The notes: a model not told the origin generated them from the sequence alone. Shown: positions 44,711-54,959, counted from the stretch's first letter. The stretch: 64,000 nt of DNA from Brevundimonas abyssalis TAR-001 (GCF_000466985.1 NZ_BATC01000007.1:1-64000); one strand, 5' to 3'. A program made the numbers and translations.

Positions 44711-45747
44711 ATGCCCTCCCCCGCCAGCCTGACCGTCGACCTGAACGCCCTCGCGCACAATTTTCATGCGCTGGAGGCCGCGTCCGGCGCGCCCGTGCAT
44801 CCGGTGGTCAAGGCCGACAGCTACGGCCTGGGCGCGACGCCGGTGGCCCGACGGCTGATGGCCGAGGGGGCGCGCACCTTCTTCGTGGCGCGGGCGGCGG
44901 AAGGCGTGGCTCTGCGCGCGGCGCTGGGGCCCGACCCCGCCCTCTATGTGCTGGACGGCTGTCACGGCGATGCGGCGGGCGACCTGAAAGCCGCCGACCT
45001 GCGGCCCATCCTCAACCAGCCCGTCCAGCTCGAGACCTGGCGCGCGGCGGGCGGCGGGGCCTGCGGCCTGCAGATCGACACGGGCATGAGCCGTCTGGGC
45101 TTCCGGCCCGAGGACGCGCCCGAACCCTTCGAGGGGCTGGATCTGGTCATGAGCCACCTGGCCTGCGCCGACGCCCCCGCCGACTCCCTGAACCGGCGCC
45201 AGCGCGACGCCTTCGCCGGGATCAGCGCCAAATACCCGGGCGCATCCGTTCGTTCTCCAACTCCGGCGGCTGCTTCATGGGGGCGGACTTCGCCTTCGAC
45301 GCCGTGCGGCCGGGCATCTGCCTGTACGGCGGCGGTCCGGAGGGCCGGCCCGACGACCGCATCAAGCCCGTGGCCACCCTCAGCGCCGAGGTGGTGCAGG
45401 TGCGCCTCGTGCCCAAGGGCGAGACCGTGGGCTACTCCGCCGGCTGGACCGCCCCGCGCGACAGCACCATCGCCATCGTCGCGGCGGGTTACGCCGACGG
45501 CGTGCTGCGGGCCTATTCGCCCAGGGGCAAGGTCTGGCTGGCCGACGCCCTGCGGCCCATCGTCGGGCGGGTGTCCATGGACGTGATCGCCGTGGACGTG
45601 ACGGACGCCGACGTCGCCGTCGGCGACCTGTGCGAAATCTATGGCCCCAACCGCAACATCGACGATCAGGCGACGGCGGCCGGGACTATCGCCTATGAAC
45701 TGCTGACGTCCATCAACCCGCGCGTGCCGAGGGTCTACGTCGGCTGA
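44711..45747 (+). CDS. alr: Alanine racemase; frameshifted near 45241
   Basis: ATG 44711. PLP lysine Lys34 in VHPVVKADSYGLGA, GLQIDTGMSRLGFRPEDAPE, then the frame slips within AKYPG. The rest reads IRSFSNSGGCFMGADFAFDA, VRPGICLYGG, GYSAGWTAP with the catalytic Tyr, and GRVSMDVIAVDVTDADVAVG. One added base restores about 346 aa. Converts L- to D-alanine for peptidoglycan. dnaB-alr-radA is an order seen in Alphaproteobacteria. Confidence 0.93.
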
Positions 45748-45818
45748 GCACGTCAGGATCGGACGCACCCCCGCCGGCCTCATCTATCCCTGACCGCGAT
45801 TCCTGCTAGACCCGGCCC

Positions 45819-47184
45819 ATGGCCAGGGACGGTGCGATCTATGTCTGTCAGTCCTGCGGGGCGGTCCACGGCAAGTGGTCCGGCCAGTGCGGCGCGTGCG
45901 GCCAGTGGAACTGCATCGTCGAGGAAAGCCAGTCGGCCCCGCCCGGCGCCCTGAAGCCGGCCTCCACGGCGCGCGGGCGCGGCGTAGTGTTCGAGACCCT
46001 GCAATCCGACACCCCCGAACCGCCGCGCATCACCACAGGGGTCGGCGAGTTCGACCGGGTCTGCGGCGGCGGCGTGGTGCCGGGCTCGGCCATCCTGCTG
46101 GGGGGCGACCCCGGCGTGGGCAAGTCCACCCTGCTGCTCGAGGTCACGGCGAAAGCGGCCCTGGGCGGCGCACGCGTGGCCTACATCTCCGGCGAGGAGG
46201 CGGTGGAGCAGATCCGCGCCCGCGCCCGGCGCATGGGCTTCGCCGACGCCCCGGTGAACCTGGCCTCGGCCACCGCCCTGCGCGAGATCGTCTCGACCCT
46301 GAAGCGCGACAAGTTCGACATCGTCATCATCGATTCCATCCAGACCCTGTGGTCCGACGCCATGAGGCGGGGCCGGGTTCGGTCACCCAGGTGCGCGCCT
46401 GTGCGGGCGAACTGGTGCGACTGGCCAAGCGTCGGGGATGGCGGTGGTGCTGGTGGGCCATGTGACCAAGGACGGCCAGATCGCCGGGCCGCGCGTGGTT
46501 GAGCACATGGTGGACGCGGTCCTCTCCTTCGAGGGCGAGCGCGGCTATCCGTTCCGCATTCTGCGCGCAGCCAAGAACCGCTTCGGCGCCACCGACGAGA
46601 TCGGCGTGTTCGAAATGACCGACGCGGGCCTGTCCGAGGTGTCCAATCCCTCGGCCCTGTTCCTGGGCGAGGGCGGCGAGCGGGCGGCGGGCGCGGCGGT
46701 GTTCGCGGGCATCGAGGGCTCGCGCCCGGTGCTGGTGGAGTTTCAGGCCCTGGTGGCCCCCAGCGCCTACGGCACCCCGCGCCGCGCGGTGGTGGGCTGG
46801 GATTCGGGGCGGCTGGCCATGCTGCTCGCGGTGCTGGAGGCGCGCTGCGGCATCGGCTTCGGAGATCGGGACGTCTATCTGAATGTGGCGGGCGGCCTGC
46901 GGGTCTCGGAGCCGGCGGCGGATCTGGCGGCGGCGGCGGCGCTGATCTCCTCGGCCGTGGACGTGCCCCTGCCCCAGCGGGCCGTGGTGTTCGGCGAAAT
47001 CAGCCTGTCGGGCGAGGTGCGCGCCGTGGGCCGGGCCGAGGTGCGCCTGCGCGAGGCGGCCAAGCTGGGCTTCGATCAGGCCATCGCGCCGGAAAGCGCG
47101 GCGAACGGCGGAAAGAATGTTAAGGTCATGGGGCTATCTCGACTCGCAGAGGCGGTCGAGCGTATCTCGCAAAGCACGTTCTGA
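45819..47184 (+). CDS. radA: DNA repair protein RadA; frameshifted near 46358 and 46436
   Basis: ATG 45819. Zinc finger CQSC…CGAC (Cys10, 13, 24, 27), Walker A GGDPGVGKST (95-104), ISGEEAVEQIRARARRMG, DIVIIDSIQTLWSDA. Two single-base losses follow: the middle frame holds HEAGPGSVTQVRACAGELVR and the final frame MAVVLVGHVTKDGQIAGPRV, then RAAKNRFGATDEIGVFEM (KNRFG motif) and a Lon-like domain ending VERISQSTF. Rejoined length about 455 aa. Branch-migration factor in recombination. Confidence 0.95.
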
Positions 47185-47216
47185 TTTTCACCGCGCTCCA
47201 GGGACCCTCGCCGACC

Positions 47217-47807
47217 GTGACTGGCTACGACCTGTTCGCCATCGTCGTCATCCTCGCCTCGGGCGCAGCCGGATGGATTCGCGGAGGCCTGCGGGAGCTG
47301 ATCACCCTGGCCGCCTTCGCGGTGGCGGCGATCCTCTCCCTGCTGGCCCTGCCCCTGTCCGGCCCCGTGGGACGCGCCGTGGTCGATCCCGACTGGGCCG
47401 GGTCCATCGCCGCGGCGATCGTGGTGTTCCTGATCGTCTATTTCGGCATCCGCATCACCGGCACGATCATGAGCCGCCGCCTGCGCGACCACAAACAGCT
47501 GGGCGGCGTCGACCGCTTGCTGGGCGCGGGTGTGGGGGGCGTACGGGCGCTGGTGCTGCTCGGCGCCATCCATCTGGTGTTTCACGCCGCCACACCCGCG
47601 GACCAGACGCCAGACTGGTTCCGCGAGGCCGCCGTCTTCCCGCTGGGCCACGCCTCCGCCCGTGTCATCCAGACCGTACTGCCGACCCTGGGTCGCGGCG
47701 CGGACGCCCTTTCACCGGTCATCGGATCGTCCGTGCGCGACGGTTTTTCCGACGATGACACAGCCACGCCCCAATCCGACGCTAGCGCGGCGCCGGACTC
47801 GCCCTAA
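47217..47807 (+). CDS. cvpA: CvpA-family membrane protein
   Basis: 196 aa from GTG 47217. YDLFAIVVILASGAAGWIRG, GLRELITLAAFAVAAILSLL and a four-helix layout with the GVDRLLGAGVGGVRALVLLG segment fit CvpA (colicin V production). A hydrophilic C-terminal tail (about 150-196) is rich in Asp/Ser. In E. coli cvpA lies just before purF, as it does here (33 bp). Exact function unclear; linked to envelope and biofilm phenotypes elsewhere. Confidence 0.88.
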   Translation: MTGYDLFAIVVILASGAAGWIRGGLRELITLAAFAVAAILSLLALPLSGPVGRAVVDPDWAGSIAAAIVVFLIVYFGIRITGTIMSRRLRDHKQLGGVDRLLGAGVGGVRALVLLGAIHLVFHAATPADQTPDWFREAAVFPLGHASARVIQTVLPTLGRGADALSPVIGSSVRDGFSDDDTATPQSDASAAPDSP

Positions 47808-47839
47808 GTAAGCTTCCCGCCGTCATCGGAGCCTCCACG

Positions 47840-49342
47840 ATGAGCAGCCACCAGATCAACGACGTCGTCGTCCACCGTGAACACTGGCGGGACGTCGATG
47901 ACGACCGCCCCCGTCTGGAGTGCGGGGTCTGCGGGGTCTGGGGGGTTCAGGACGCCTCGGCGGTGGTGGCGCTGGGCCTGCACGCCCTGCAGCACCGGGG
48001 GCAGGAAGCCTGCGGCATCGCCTCGGTCACCAAGACGCGCTTTCACACCGAACGACACATGGGCCTGGTGGGCGACGCCTTTTCCGGGGCCGAGCTGGTC
48101 ACCCGCATGCCCGGCCGGGCGGCGGTGGGCCACACCCGCTACTCCACCGCGGGCGGCAGCTTCCTGCGCAACATCCAGCCCATGTTCGCGGATCTGGATT
48201 CCGGCGGCATCGCCATCGCCCACAACGGCAACCTGACCAATTTCCTGGCCCTGCGGAACGAGCTGGTGGACCAGGGCTCGATCTTCCAGTCCACCTCGGA
48301 CTCCGAGGTCATCCTGCACCTGATCGCCCGCTCGCGGAAATCGCGCATCGTGGACCGCTTCATCGACGCCATGATGCAGATCGAGGGCGGCTACGCCCTG
48401 GTGGCCCAGACCCGCAAGAAGATGATCGGCGCCCGCGACCCGCTGGGCATCCGTCCGCTGGTGCTGGGTCAGCTGGGCGACGCCTGGGTGCTGGCGTCCG
48501 AGACCTGCGCCCTGGACATGATCGGCGCGGTCTTCGTACGCGATGTGGAGAACGGCGAGGTCGTGGTCATCGACGAGGACGGCCTGCGCTCCATCAAGCC
48601 CTTCCCCGACAAGGCCGCCCGTCCCTGCCTGTTCGAATATGTCTATTTCGCGCGGCCCGACAGCGTGGTGAACGGCAAGGCGGTCTATGAGGTCCGCAAG
48701 GCCATGGGCGCCCAGCTGTCGCGCGAGCACGGCGTCGAGGCCGACGTGGTGGTGCCGGTGCCGGACTCCGGCGTGCCGGCGGCCCTGGGCTATGCGCAGG
48801 AAAGCGGCATTCCCTTCGAGATGGGCATCATCCGCAGCCACTATCTGGGCCGCACCTTCATCCAGCCCAGCCAGGGCGTGCGCGAACTGGGCGTGCGCAT
48901 GAAGCACAGCCCCAACCGCGGGGTTCTGGCGGGCAAGCGGGTCGTGCTGATCGACGACTCCATCGTGCGCGGCACCACCTCGGTGAAGCTGGTGCGCGCC
49001 GTGCGCGCGGCGGGCGCCAAGGAAGTCCACCTGCGTTCAGCCAGCCCGCCGATCATGTGGCCGGACTTCTACGGCATCGACATGCCCGAACGGTCCCAGC
49101 TGATGGCCGCCAACCTGTCGCTGGAGGAGATGCGCGCGCGGCTGGAGGTGGACAGCCTGGGCTTCCTGTCCGTCGACGGCCTGTATCAGGCCATGGGCGC
49201 GGGCCCCCGCGATCCCGTCAATCCGCAGTTCACCGACCATTATTTCACCGGCGACTACCCCACCCGCCTGCTGGACCGCGAAATCGAGGAAAACGGTCGG
49301 GACGTCTCGTCGAGGCAACTTTCCCTGCTCGTCAGCGCTTAA
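47840..49342 (+). CDS. purF: Amidophosphoribosyltransferase
   Basis: 500 aa. First committed step of purine synthesis: PRPP plus glutamine to phosphoribosylamine. A propeptide (1-27) precedes the N-terminal nucleophile Cys28 in LECGVCGVWG. Then ALQHRGQEACGIASV, GHTRYSTAGGSFLRNIQPM, IAHNGNLTNFLALRNEL, and the PRPP motif RVVLIDDSIVRGTTSVKLVR. No Cys cluster for an iron-sulfur center of the Bacillus type is evident beyond the usual Cys set. Follows cvpA. Confidence 0.97.
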   Translation: MSSHQINDVVVHREHWRDVDDDRPRLECGVCGVWGVQDASAVVALGLHALQHRGQEACGIASVTKTRFHTERHMGLVGDAFSGAELVTRMPGRAAVGHTRYSTAGGSFLRNIQPMFADLDSGGIAIAHNGNLTNFLALRNELVDQGSIFQSTSDSEVILHLIARSRKSRIVDRFIDAMMQIEGGYALVAQTRKKMIGARDPLGIRPLVLGQLGDAWVLASETCALDMIGAVFVRDVENGEVVVIDEDGLRSIKPFPDKAARPCLFEYVYFARPDSVVNGKAVYEVRKAMGAQLSREHGVEADVVVPVPDSGVPAALGYAQESGIPFEMGIIRSHYLGRTFIQPSQGVRELGVRMKHSPNRGVLAGKRVVLIDDSIVRGTTSVKLVRAVRAAGAKEVHLRSASPPIMWPDFYGIDMPERSQLMAANLSLEEMRARLEVDSLGFLSVDGLYQAMGAGPRDPVNPQFTDHYFTGDYPTRLLDREIEENGRDVSSRQLSLLVSA

Positions 49343-49348
49343 GGGCGC

Positions 49349-49684
49349 ATGAGCACGGAACTCGGCTACTTCACCCTCGACACGCCCGACATCGACAGGG
49401 CGCGCGCCTTCTACGGCGGCCTGTTCGGCTGGACCTTCGATGACGCGGCCTCACACGAGACCTACGCCCATGTGGCCGACGCGGGCATCCCGTTCGGCTT
49501 CGTGAAGGGCGAGCACAGGGACTATTCCCACCTGTATTTCCGGGTCGACGACATCGACGCCGTCTGTGCGCAGATCGTCGATCTGGGCGGCAAGTGCGCG
49601 GTTCCCGCCTCCAGCAAGTCAGGCCGCAGCGTGAAAGCCAGTGACGACCAGGGCGTCAGCTTCAGCCTGTGGGAGCCCGCCTAG
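49349..49684 (+). CDS. VOC/glyoxalase-fold protein
   Basis: 111 aa. Two beta-alpha-beta-beta-beta halves: LGYFTLDTPDIDRARAFYGG and FGWTFDD, then HLYFRVDDIDAVCAQIVDLG, SDDQGVSFSLWEPA. Similar to small CFP32-like or glyoxalase/bleomycin-resistance proteins; metal and substrate unknown. Begins six bases after purF, so probably co-transcribed. Confidence 0.8.
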   Translation: MSTELGYFTLDTPDIDRARAFYGGLFGWTFDDAASHETYAHVADAGIPFGFVKGEHRDYSHLYFRVDDIDAVCAQIVDLGGKCAVPASSKSGRSVKASDDQGVSFSLWEPA

Positions 49685-49767
49685 GGCCTGGCCCTCTGGA
49701 CAGTTTTATATTTGTCTGAGTTAATCACCCCGCCCTGACACCCCAACGATCAGGGAGGGAGGATCTC

Positions 49768-50370
49768 ATGGCCAGAACCGCATGGATCGCCGCCGCGGCG
49801 GCCCTCGTCTCGATCTTCGCGTCATTCGCCTCGGCCCAGAGCGGCGATGAGGACGACATCCTCGATCAGGTCATCAACAGCCCGCCGGTCCAGTCCTGGC
49901 AGGTGACCGGCCTGCGCGCCACGCCCCGACCGGTCCGGGCCCAGGGCGTGCTCGGCGATCAGGCGATCCGCGTCGCCGTCCCCCGCCCCGGCGCCAATCC
50001 GTGGGACATCGCGGGCCGGATGAGCATCGCAGGGGAAATCAGCCAGGGCGACACCATCCTGCTGGCCGTCTGGGCGCGGACGCACACCCCGCCGGACGGC
50101 CAGCGCTTCGGCGTGCTTTCGGGCATACGGGTTGAACAGAGCGTTGCCCCCTACACTGCCATCGCCCAGGATTCGGCCGTCGTTCCGTCGGAATGGACCA
50201 TGGTCTATGCCTCCGGCGTGGCGCAGCAGGACTATCCCGGCGGCTCCACCAACGTCTCGGTGCATCTGGCGAGCGCGGCCCAGACCATCGAGCTGGGACC
50301 GGCCTTCGTACTGAACCTGGGACAGGACTATGACCCCGCCCAACTGCCCCGGAACGTCGCGCCGGAATAG
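49768..50370 (+). CDS. Secreted carbohydrate-binding-module-like beta-sandwich protein
   Basis: 200 aa. Signal 1-23 ending SFASAQ. The mature part, GDQAIRVAVPRPGANPWDIA, GDTILLAVWARTHTPPDG, SVAPYTAIAQDSAVVPSEW, VYASGVAQQDYPGGSTNVSV and IELGPAFVLNLGQDYDP, is the jelly-roll pattern of CBM-like domains that precede xylanase or beta-xylosidase catalytic domains in Caulobacterales. Here it stands alone without a catalytic domain. Ligand unknown. Own promoter region 49685-49767. Confidence 0.7.
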   Translation: MARTAWIAAAAALVSIFASFASAQSGDEDDILDQVINSPPVQSWQVTGLRATPRPVRAQGVLGDQAIRVAVPRPGANPWDIAGRMSIAGEISQGDTILLAVWARTHTPPDGQRFGVLSGIRVEQSVAPYTAIAQDSAVVPSEWTMVYASGVAQQDYPGGSTNVSVHLASAAQTIELGPAFVLNLGQDYDPAQLPRNVAPE

Positions 50371-50424
50371 GGCTGCGGCGCTCCGCCTCTTTCACCGCCG
50401 CCCCGGCGCGCGTAAGCAGGCGCC

Positions 50425-51183
50425 ATGACGGATCAGCTTCCCCTGAAGGACCGCGTCGCCCTTGTGGTCGGCGCCTCGCGCGGCATCGGATACGAAAGCG
50501 CCATCGCCCTGGCCAAGGCCGGCGCCCACGTGATCGCCACGGCGCGCACCGAGGGCGGGCTCGAGGAACTGGACGACGCCATCTTCGCCGCCACCGGACA
50601 ACACGCCACCCTGATCCCGTTCGATCTGGTGGACGGCGGGGCCATCGACCGCATGGGCGGCGCCCTGTTCGAGCGCTTCGGCAAGCTGGACATCTGGGTC
50701 CACACCGCCGCCACCATGGGGCCCGAAGGCCTGGTGCCCGTCAGCCACGCCGACCCGCGCCAGTTCGCCAAGATCGAGAAGGTCAACTTCACCGCCGTCT
50801 ATCGCCTGATCCGCTCTCTCGAGCCTTTGCTGCGCGCGTCCGACGCGGGCCGGGCCGTCTATCTGACCTCATCCCTGGCGTGGGAGCCGCGCGCCTTCTG
50901 GGGCGCCTATGCGGCCACCAAGGCGGCGGGGCAGAATCTGGTCCAGTGCTGGGCCGACGAGATCGAGTCCACCAACATCCGGGTCGCCGTCCTCGACCCC
51001 GGCCGGATGCAGACCCGCCTGCGCGCCCAGGCCTATCCGGGCGAGGATCCCTCCGCCCTGCCCCACCCGTCCGAGATCGCGCCGCTGATTGTGGACCTGT
51101 GCCGCCCCGACCGCGAACCGCCCGGCGGCATCATCTCGTTCCGCGAATGGAAGGACGGCCCGCCGGTGTCGGCGCTGGTCTAG
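50425..51183 (+). CDS. Short-chain dehydrogenase/reductase
   Basis: 252 aa. Rossmann G-loop VALVVGASRGIGYESAIALA, the inner strand DIWVHTAATMGPEG (NAAG-like), the catalytic YLTSSLAWEPRAFWGAYAAT K (Ser, then Tyr-x-x-x-Lys as YAATK) and a typical C-terminal RVAVLDPGRMQTRLRAQAYP. Arg in TARTEGG suggests NADP(H). Substrate unknown. Stop overlaps the convergent gene (CTAG). Confidence 0.88.
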   Translation: MTDQLPLKDRVALVVGASRGIGYESAIALAKAGAHVIATARTEGGLEELDDAIFAATGQHATLIPFDLVDGGAIDRMGGALFERFGKLDIWVHTAATMGPEGLVPVSHADPRQFAKIEKVNFTAVYRLIRSLEPLLRASDAGRAVYLTSSLAWEPRAFWGAYAATKAAGQNLVQCWADEIESTNIRVAVLDPGRMQTRLRAQAYPGEDPSALPHPSEIAPLIVDLCRPDREPPGGIISFREWKDGPPVSALV

Positions 51184-51809
51184 GGCAGTTTGAGAAGGAC
51201 GTGCAGCCACCCCGTGGCCTGTAGCGCGTCGAAAGACTCAAACACCGGCACGGCGAGGAAGAACACCAGACCGTCCCGCAGGGTCAGCAGGAAAAATGCA
51301 GGCCGGACGGCCAGCTCCCCCTCGTCCCGCCAAAGCGAGAAATTGGGGATGAAGCGGGGTGTTCGCTCGCGATAGGCGCTGTAGTCGGCCCCGAAAACAT
51401 TCTGCAGCCAGGCTTCTTCGCGCCGGACCGTCAGCGAGAAAACGACCCAGGTGGCCACGGCGAAAAGGGCGGCGATGGTCACGCTGCCGGTCTGTGCGCC
51501 AACCCCGAATGCGCCGATGAAGCTGAAGACATAAAGCGGATTTCGCGTGATCGAATACGGCCCCCGCGAAACGATTTCGGCTTTCTTCCGTCCGCCGATG
51601 TAAAGCGAGCACCAGGCGCGGCCGATGATGGCCAGAACGATGGCCGCCAGCCCGAACGCCTCCACACCCTCATGGAGGGTGCTGTGAAGTCCGCTGGCCG
51701 ACTGGGAAATCAGGCTCAACCCGATCAGGGCGACAAGGGCGACCAGAATAACCGCCTTTCGCACCTTCTGGACGGCCTGAAGGTCGAAGGGTTGTTGCGC
51801 TGCTTGCAT
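51180..51809 (-). CDS. ICMT/PEMT-like membrane methyltransferase
   Basis: 209 aa with about five helices. The methyltransferase signature GPYSITRNPLYVFSFIGAFG, then RREEAWLQNVFGADYSAYRE (E-x-x-L…FG-x-x-Y-x-x-Y), is that of isoprenylcysteine-carboxyl-methyltransferase-like and phospholipid methyltransferases. It is SAM-dependent in the family. Substrate in bacteria is generally unknown. ATG 51809; stop shared with the SDR gene end. Confidence 0.83.
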   Translation of the reverse strand: MQAAQQPFDLQAVQKVRKAVILVALVALIGLSLISQSASGLHSTLHEGVEAFGLAAIVLAIIGRAWCSLYIGGRKKAEIVSRGPYSITRNPLYVFSFIGAFGVGAQTGSVTIAALFAVATWVVFSLTVRREEAWLQNVFGADYSAYRERTPRFIPNFSLWRDEGELAVRPAFFLLTLRDGLVFFLAVPVFESFDALQATGWLHVLLKLP

Positions 51810-51918
51810 GTCGAGGCCGCCTGCTCAGCACCCTGCATGGCGCGGGGCCTGACAGGTTGCGCCGGGGATGATGGCGGCCTTATGGCCAGGCACGCGACAG
51901 GCGCTCAAGCGCCCGCCG

Positions 51919-53535
51919 TCACCGCTTCGGCTTCGACGGTCCGCCGGTGCGGATGCGGCCCGAGCGGGACACCTGACGGGCCCCGCCCCGCGCGCGCTTG
52001 CCGGGGATGGACGCGGCCTTGGCCTTTGAGGCCGCGCGCTGCTTGGCCTTGAGCACCGTGGGCCTCGGCGGGGCGGCCTTCTTGGCCGGCGCATTGCCGG
52101 GCAGGCCCCTGGCGGACTCCTTCGCCTCCTCGGCCTTCTGGGCCTTGGTCACGCGGCGCGGCGCGGTCTTGGCGTCGCCCTTGGGCCGGCTCGGTCCGCC
52201 TGAGCCGTCCACGAACGGATTGGCGCCCGACTTGGCGGTCAGCCGCATGGGCGTGCCGGGCAGGTCGAAGCTCTCGCGCAGGCTGTTGATCAGATAGCGC
52301 TTGTACTGCTCCGGCATCTGCGACGCCCGGTTCGCGAACATGACGAAGGTGGGCGGGCGCGCCTTGGTCTGGGCGATGTATTTGGGCTTGATGCGGCGGC
52401 CGTCCACGGCGGGCGGCGGGTGGCGCTGCACGGCCAGGGCCAGCCAGTCGTTCAGATCCCGCGTCTTGACCTTCACCGACCAGGTGTCGTGGGCCTTCAG
52501 GATGGCGGGCATCAGCCGCTCCACCCCGCGCCCGTTGTGCGCCGACAGGGCCACGAAGGGCGCGCCCTTCAGCTGGGGCAGCATGCGGTCGGCGGTTTCC
52601 TTCAGCGACGCCATGCGGGACTGGGGCTCTTCCTCCAGATCCCATTTGGAGATCACATAGATCAGCGCCCGACCCTCGCGCTCGACCAGGTCGGCCAGCT
52701 GCAGGTCCTGGGTGTCGAAGGCGTTCTCCCGGTCCATGACCAGCACCACCACCTCGGCGAAGGTGATGGCGCGGATGGTGTCGGCCACCGACAGCTTCTC
52801 CAGCTTCTCCTGCACCCGCGCCTTGCGCCGCATGCCTGCGGTGTCCACCAGGCGGATATTACGGCCCTCGTAGGTCCAGTCCACCGAGATGGAGTCGCGG
52901 GTGATCCCCGCCTCCGGTCCCGTCAGCAGACGATCCTCGCCCAGCAGGCGGTTGATCAGGGTGGACTTGCCGGCATTGGGTCGGCCGATGATGGCCACGC
53001 GGATGGGCTTTTCGGCCTCTTCCTGCTCGGCCACCTCGATATCGCGGCTGGCCTTGACGATCGCGGCGTACAGATCGGCCATGCCCTCGCCGTGCTCGGC
53101 GGAGATGGCCACGGGCTCGCCGAAGCCCAGCCCATGGGCCTCGCCCACGCCGCCGCCGCTCTCGCGGCTTTCGGACTTGTTGGCCAGAAGCACGACCGGC
53201 GTCTCGTGACGCCTCAGATGGTCGGCGAAGATGCGGTCGAGCGCGGTGACCCCCTCGCGGGCGTCCATCATGAACAGGATCAGCTCGGCGTCATCCAGCG
53301 CCGCCTCGGTCTGTTCGCGCATGCGCGATTCCAGACTGTCGTCGGTGACGTCCTCATAGCCCGCCGTGTCGATCAGGGTCAGATCGATGTCGCCGATGTT
53401 GCCGTCCGCATAGCGACGGTCGCGCGTCACCCCCGGCCGGTCATCGACCAGGGCGAGCCGCTTTCCCACCAGCCTGTTGAACAGGGTGGACTTGCCCACA
53501 TTGGGGCGACCGACGATAGCGACCTTGAGGGCCAT
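51919..53535 (-). CDS. der: GTPase Der (EngA)
   Basis: 538 aa. Two GTPase domains: GRPNVGKST (9-17), DDRPGVTRD, DTAGYED, NKSE; and GRPNAGKST (about 186), GPEAGITRD, DTAGMRRKARV, SKWD; then the KH-like domain to about residue 445. A long basic Lys/Arg/Ala tail follows (about 450-538, KAEEAKESARG, GKRARGGAR, ending GGPSKPKR) that is longer than in E. coli Der. Needed for 50S ribosome assembly. Same strand and order as yfgM-bamB-der in other proteobacteria. Confidence 0.97.
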   Translation of the reverse strand: MALKVAIVGRPNVGKSTLFNRLVGKRLALVDDRPGVTRDRRYADGNIGDIDLTLIDTAGYEDVTDDSLESRMREQTEAALDDAELILFMMDAREGVTALDRIFADHLRRHETPVVLLANKSESRESGGGVGEAHGLGFGEPVAISAEHGEGMADLYAAIVKASRDIEVAEQEEAEKPIRVAIIGRPNAGKSTLINRLLGEDRLLTGPEAGITRDSISVDWTYEGRNIRLVDTAGMRRKARVQEKLEKLSVADTIRAITFAEVVVLVMDRENAFDTQDLQLADLVEREGRALIYVISKWDLEEEPQSRMASLKETADRMLPQLKGAPFVALSAHNGRGVERLMPAILKAHDTWSVKVKTRDLNDWLALAVQRHPPPAVDGRRIKPKYIAQTKARPPTFVMFANRASQMPEQYKRYLINSLRESFDLPGTPMRLTAKSGANPFVDGSGGPSRPKGDAKTAPRRVTKAQKAEEAKESARGLPGNAPAKKAAPPRPTVLKAKQRAASKAKAASIPGKRARGGARQVSRSGRIRTGGPSKPKR

Positions 53536-53560
53536 GAGAACGTTATAGGCCCTTTTCAGG

Positions 53561-54940
53561 TCAGCGGATGCTGACCAGCTGACCGTTGTCGGTCACGACA
53601 TAGAGAGCGCCGTTGTAGGCGATGGGGGCGATATAGGCCGGCGCGCCCAGGTTCAGACTGGCGACCTCCTGGCCCGTCTTGTGGTCATAGGCCACGGCCT
53701 GGCCGTCGGAGTTGACCAGGATCAGACGGTTGGACGCCAGGATCGGTCCGCTCCACACCGGACGAACCGTGCGCTTGCCCACGCCGAAGAACAGACCGCC
53801 CTCGGTGCGCGTGCGGCCCTCGTTGATGTCGCGGATCCAGTAGACCTGGCCGTCCTGGCGGTTGATGACGGTCAGTTCGCCGGCCTTGGAGACCGCATAG
53901 ACCACATCGCCCGCCACCCAGGGCGCGTTGACGCCGGTCAGGGGCAGTTGCCAGGCGGGCTGGCCGGTGCGCACGTCCATGGCGCTGATCAGGCCGGAGT
54001 GGCTGACCGCATAGACCACGCCGCGGCTGATGGCCGGACGTCCGGCGATGTCGCGGATCTCCGACAGGGCGTTGGTGCGGCTGGTGCGCGACAGGACCTG
54101 GGTCCACAGTTCCTGGCCGTTGGCGGCGCGAAGGGCCACCACCTCGCCGGAGGAGAACGGCGCGATGACCGTGTCGCCCGTCACCGCCGGGCTCGAGGCC
54201 CGCATCAGGCGCGCGGGCTCGGAAATGGCCTGATAGGACCACGTCATGGCGCCCGTCGCCGCGTCCATGGCCACGACCTGATTGTCCACGTCCACGGCGA
54301 AGACGCGGCCGCCCGACACGGTCGGAGCGCCGTGAATGGGCGCGTCGAACTGGGTGGTCCACTCGACGGCGCCCGTGCGGGCGTTCAGGCCCGCCGCCAG
54401 GCGGTAGCCCGAGGTCACGAAGACCCGATCGCCGGAGACGGCCACGCCGCCGCCGAACGCCCGGTCACGCCCCTCGGGACGAAGATTGGTCTGCCACAGG
54501 ATCTGGCCGGTGTTCGCATCGACGGCGCTGACCCGGGCCTCGCCGTCCATGACATAGATGCGGCCGTCCGCGGCCACGGGCGTCGCCGTCACCTGGGTCG
54601 TCCGCGACGCACCCTGACCGATGTCGCGACGCCAGGCGACGGTGAACTCCGGCGCGGCGATCACATGCTCCAGCGACTGCTCGACATTGCCCCCGGGGAC
54701 GGGCCAGGCGTTGATGGCCTGGGGTCCCGGCACGAAAAAATCACGCCCGGACAGGGCGGTGCTGGGCGAGAGCCTCTGCTCGAACTCGAGGATCGACACG
54801 CGCTCGCCCGCCGAAGCGACCGATGAGGGGGCGTCGTCGCCGCCGAACGGCCAGAGGCGCTGTGCGGTCGAGCAGGAGGCCACCGTCACGGCCAGGCCGC
54901 AGACCAGGGCGATCTTCAGGGGTTGGGACATGGAGCGCAT
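53561..54940 (-). CDS. bamB: Outer-membrane assembly lipoprotein BamB
   Basis: 459 aa from ATG 54940 (MRSMSQPLK; ATG 54931 also possible). Lipobox VTVASCSTA. An eight-bladed PQQ-like propeller with repeating strands such as ARVSAVDANTGQILWQTNL, AGLNARTGAVEWTTQFDAPI, VVAMDAATGAMTWSYQAI, ISAMDVRTGQPAWQLPLTG and AVAYDHKTGQEVASLNLG. Component of the Bam beta-barrel insertion machine. Flanked by yfgM-like and der genes. Confidence 0.93.
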   Translation of the reverse strand: MRSMSQPLKIALVCGLAVTVASCSTAQRLWPFGGDDAPSSVASAGERVSILEFEQRLSPSTALSGRDFFVPGPQAINAWPVPGGNVEQSLEHVIAAPEFTVAWRRDIGQGASRTTQVTATPVAADGRIYVMDGEARVSAVDANTGQILWQTNLRPEGRDRAFGGGVAVSGDRVFVTSGYRLAAGLNARTGAVEWTTQFDAPIHGAPTVSGGRVFAVDVDNQVVAMDAATGAMTWSYQAISEPARLMRASSPAVTGDTVIAPFSSGEVVALRAANGQELWTQVLSRTSRTNALSEIRDIAGRPAISRGVVYAVSHSGLISAMDVRTGQPAWQLPLTGVNAPWVAGDVVYAVSKAGELTVINRQDGQVYWIRDINEGRTRTEGGLFFGVGKRTVRPVWSGPILASNRLILVNSDGQAVAYDHKTGQEVASLNLGAPAYIAPIAYNGALYVVTDNGQLVSIR

Positions 54941-54959
54941 GCTGGATTTCGATCCTGGA

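Noticed and set aside
3141-47184. Reading the split genes as true pseudogenes
   Set aside because: Every break is a single missing base in a short G/C run, including in genes such as radA and alr; consensus error is the simpler explanation.
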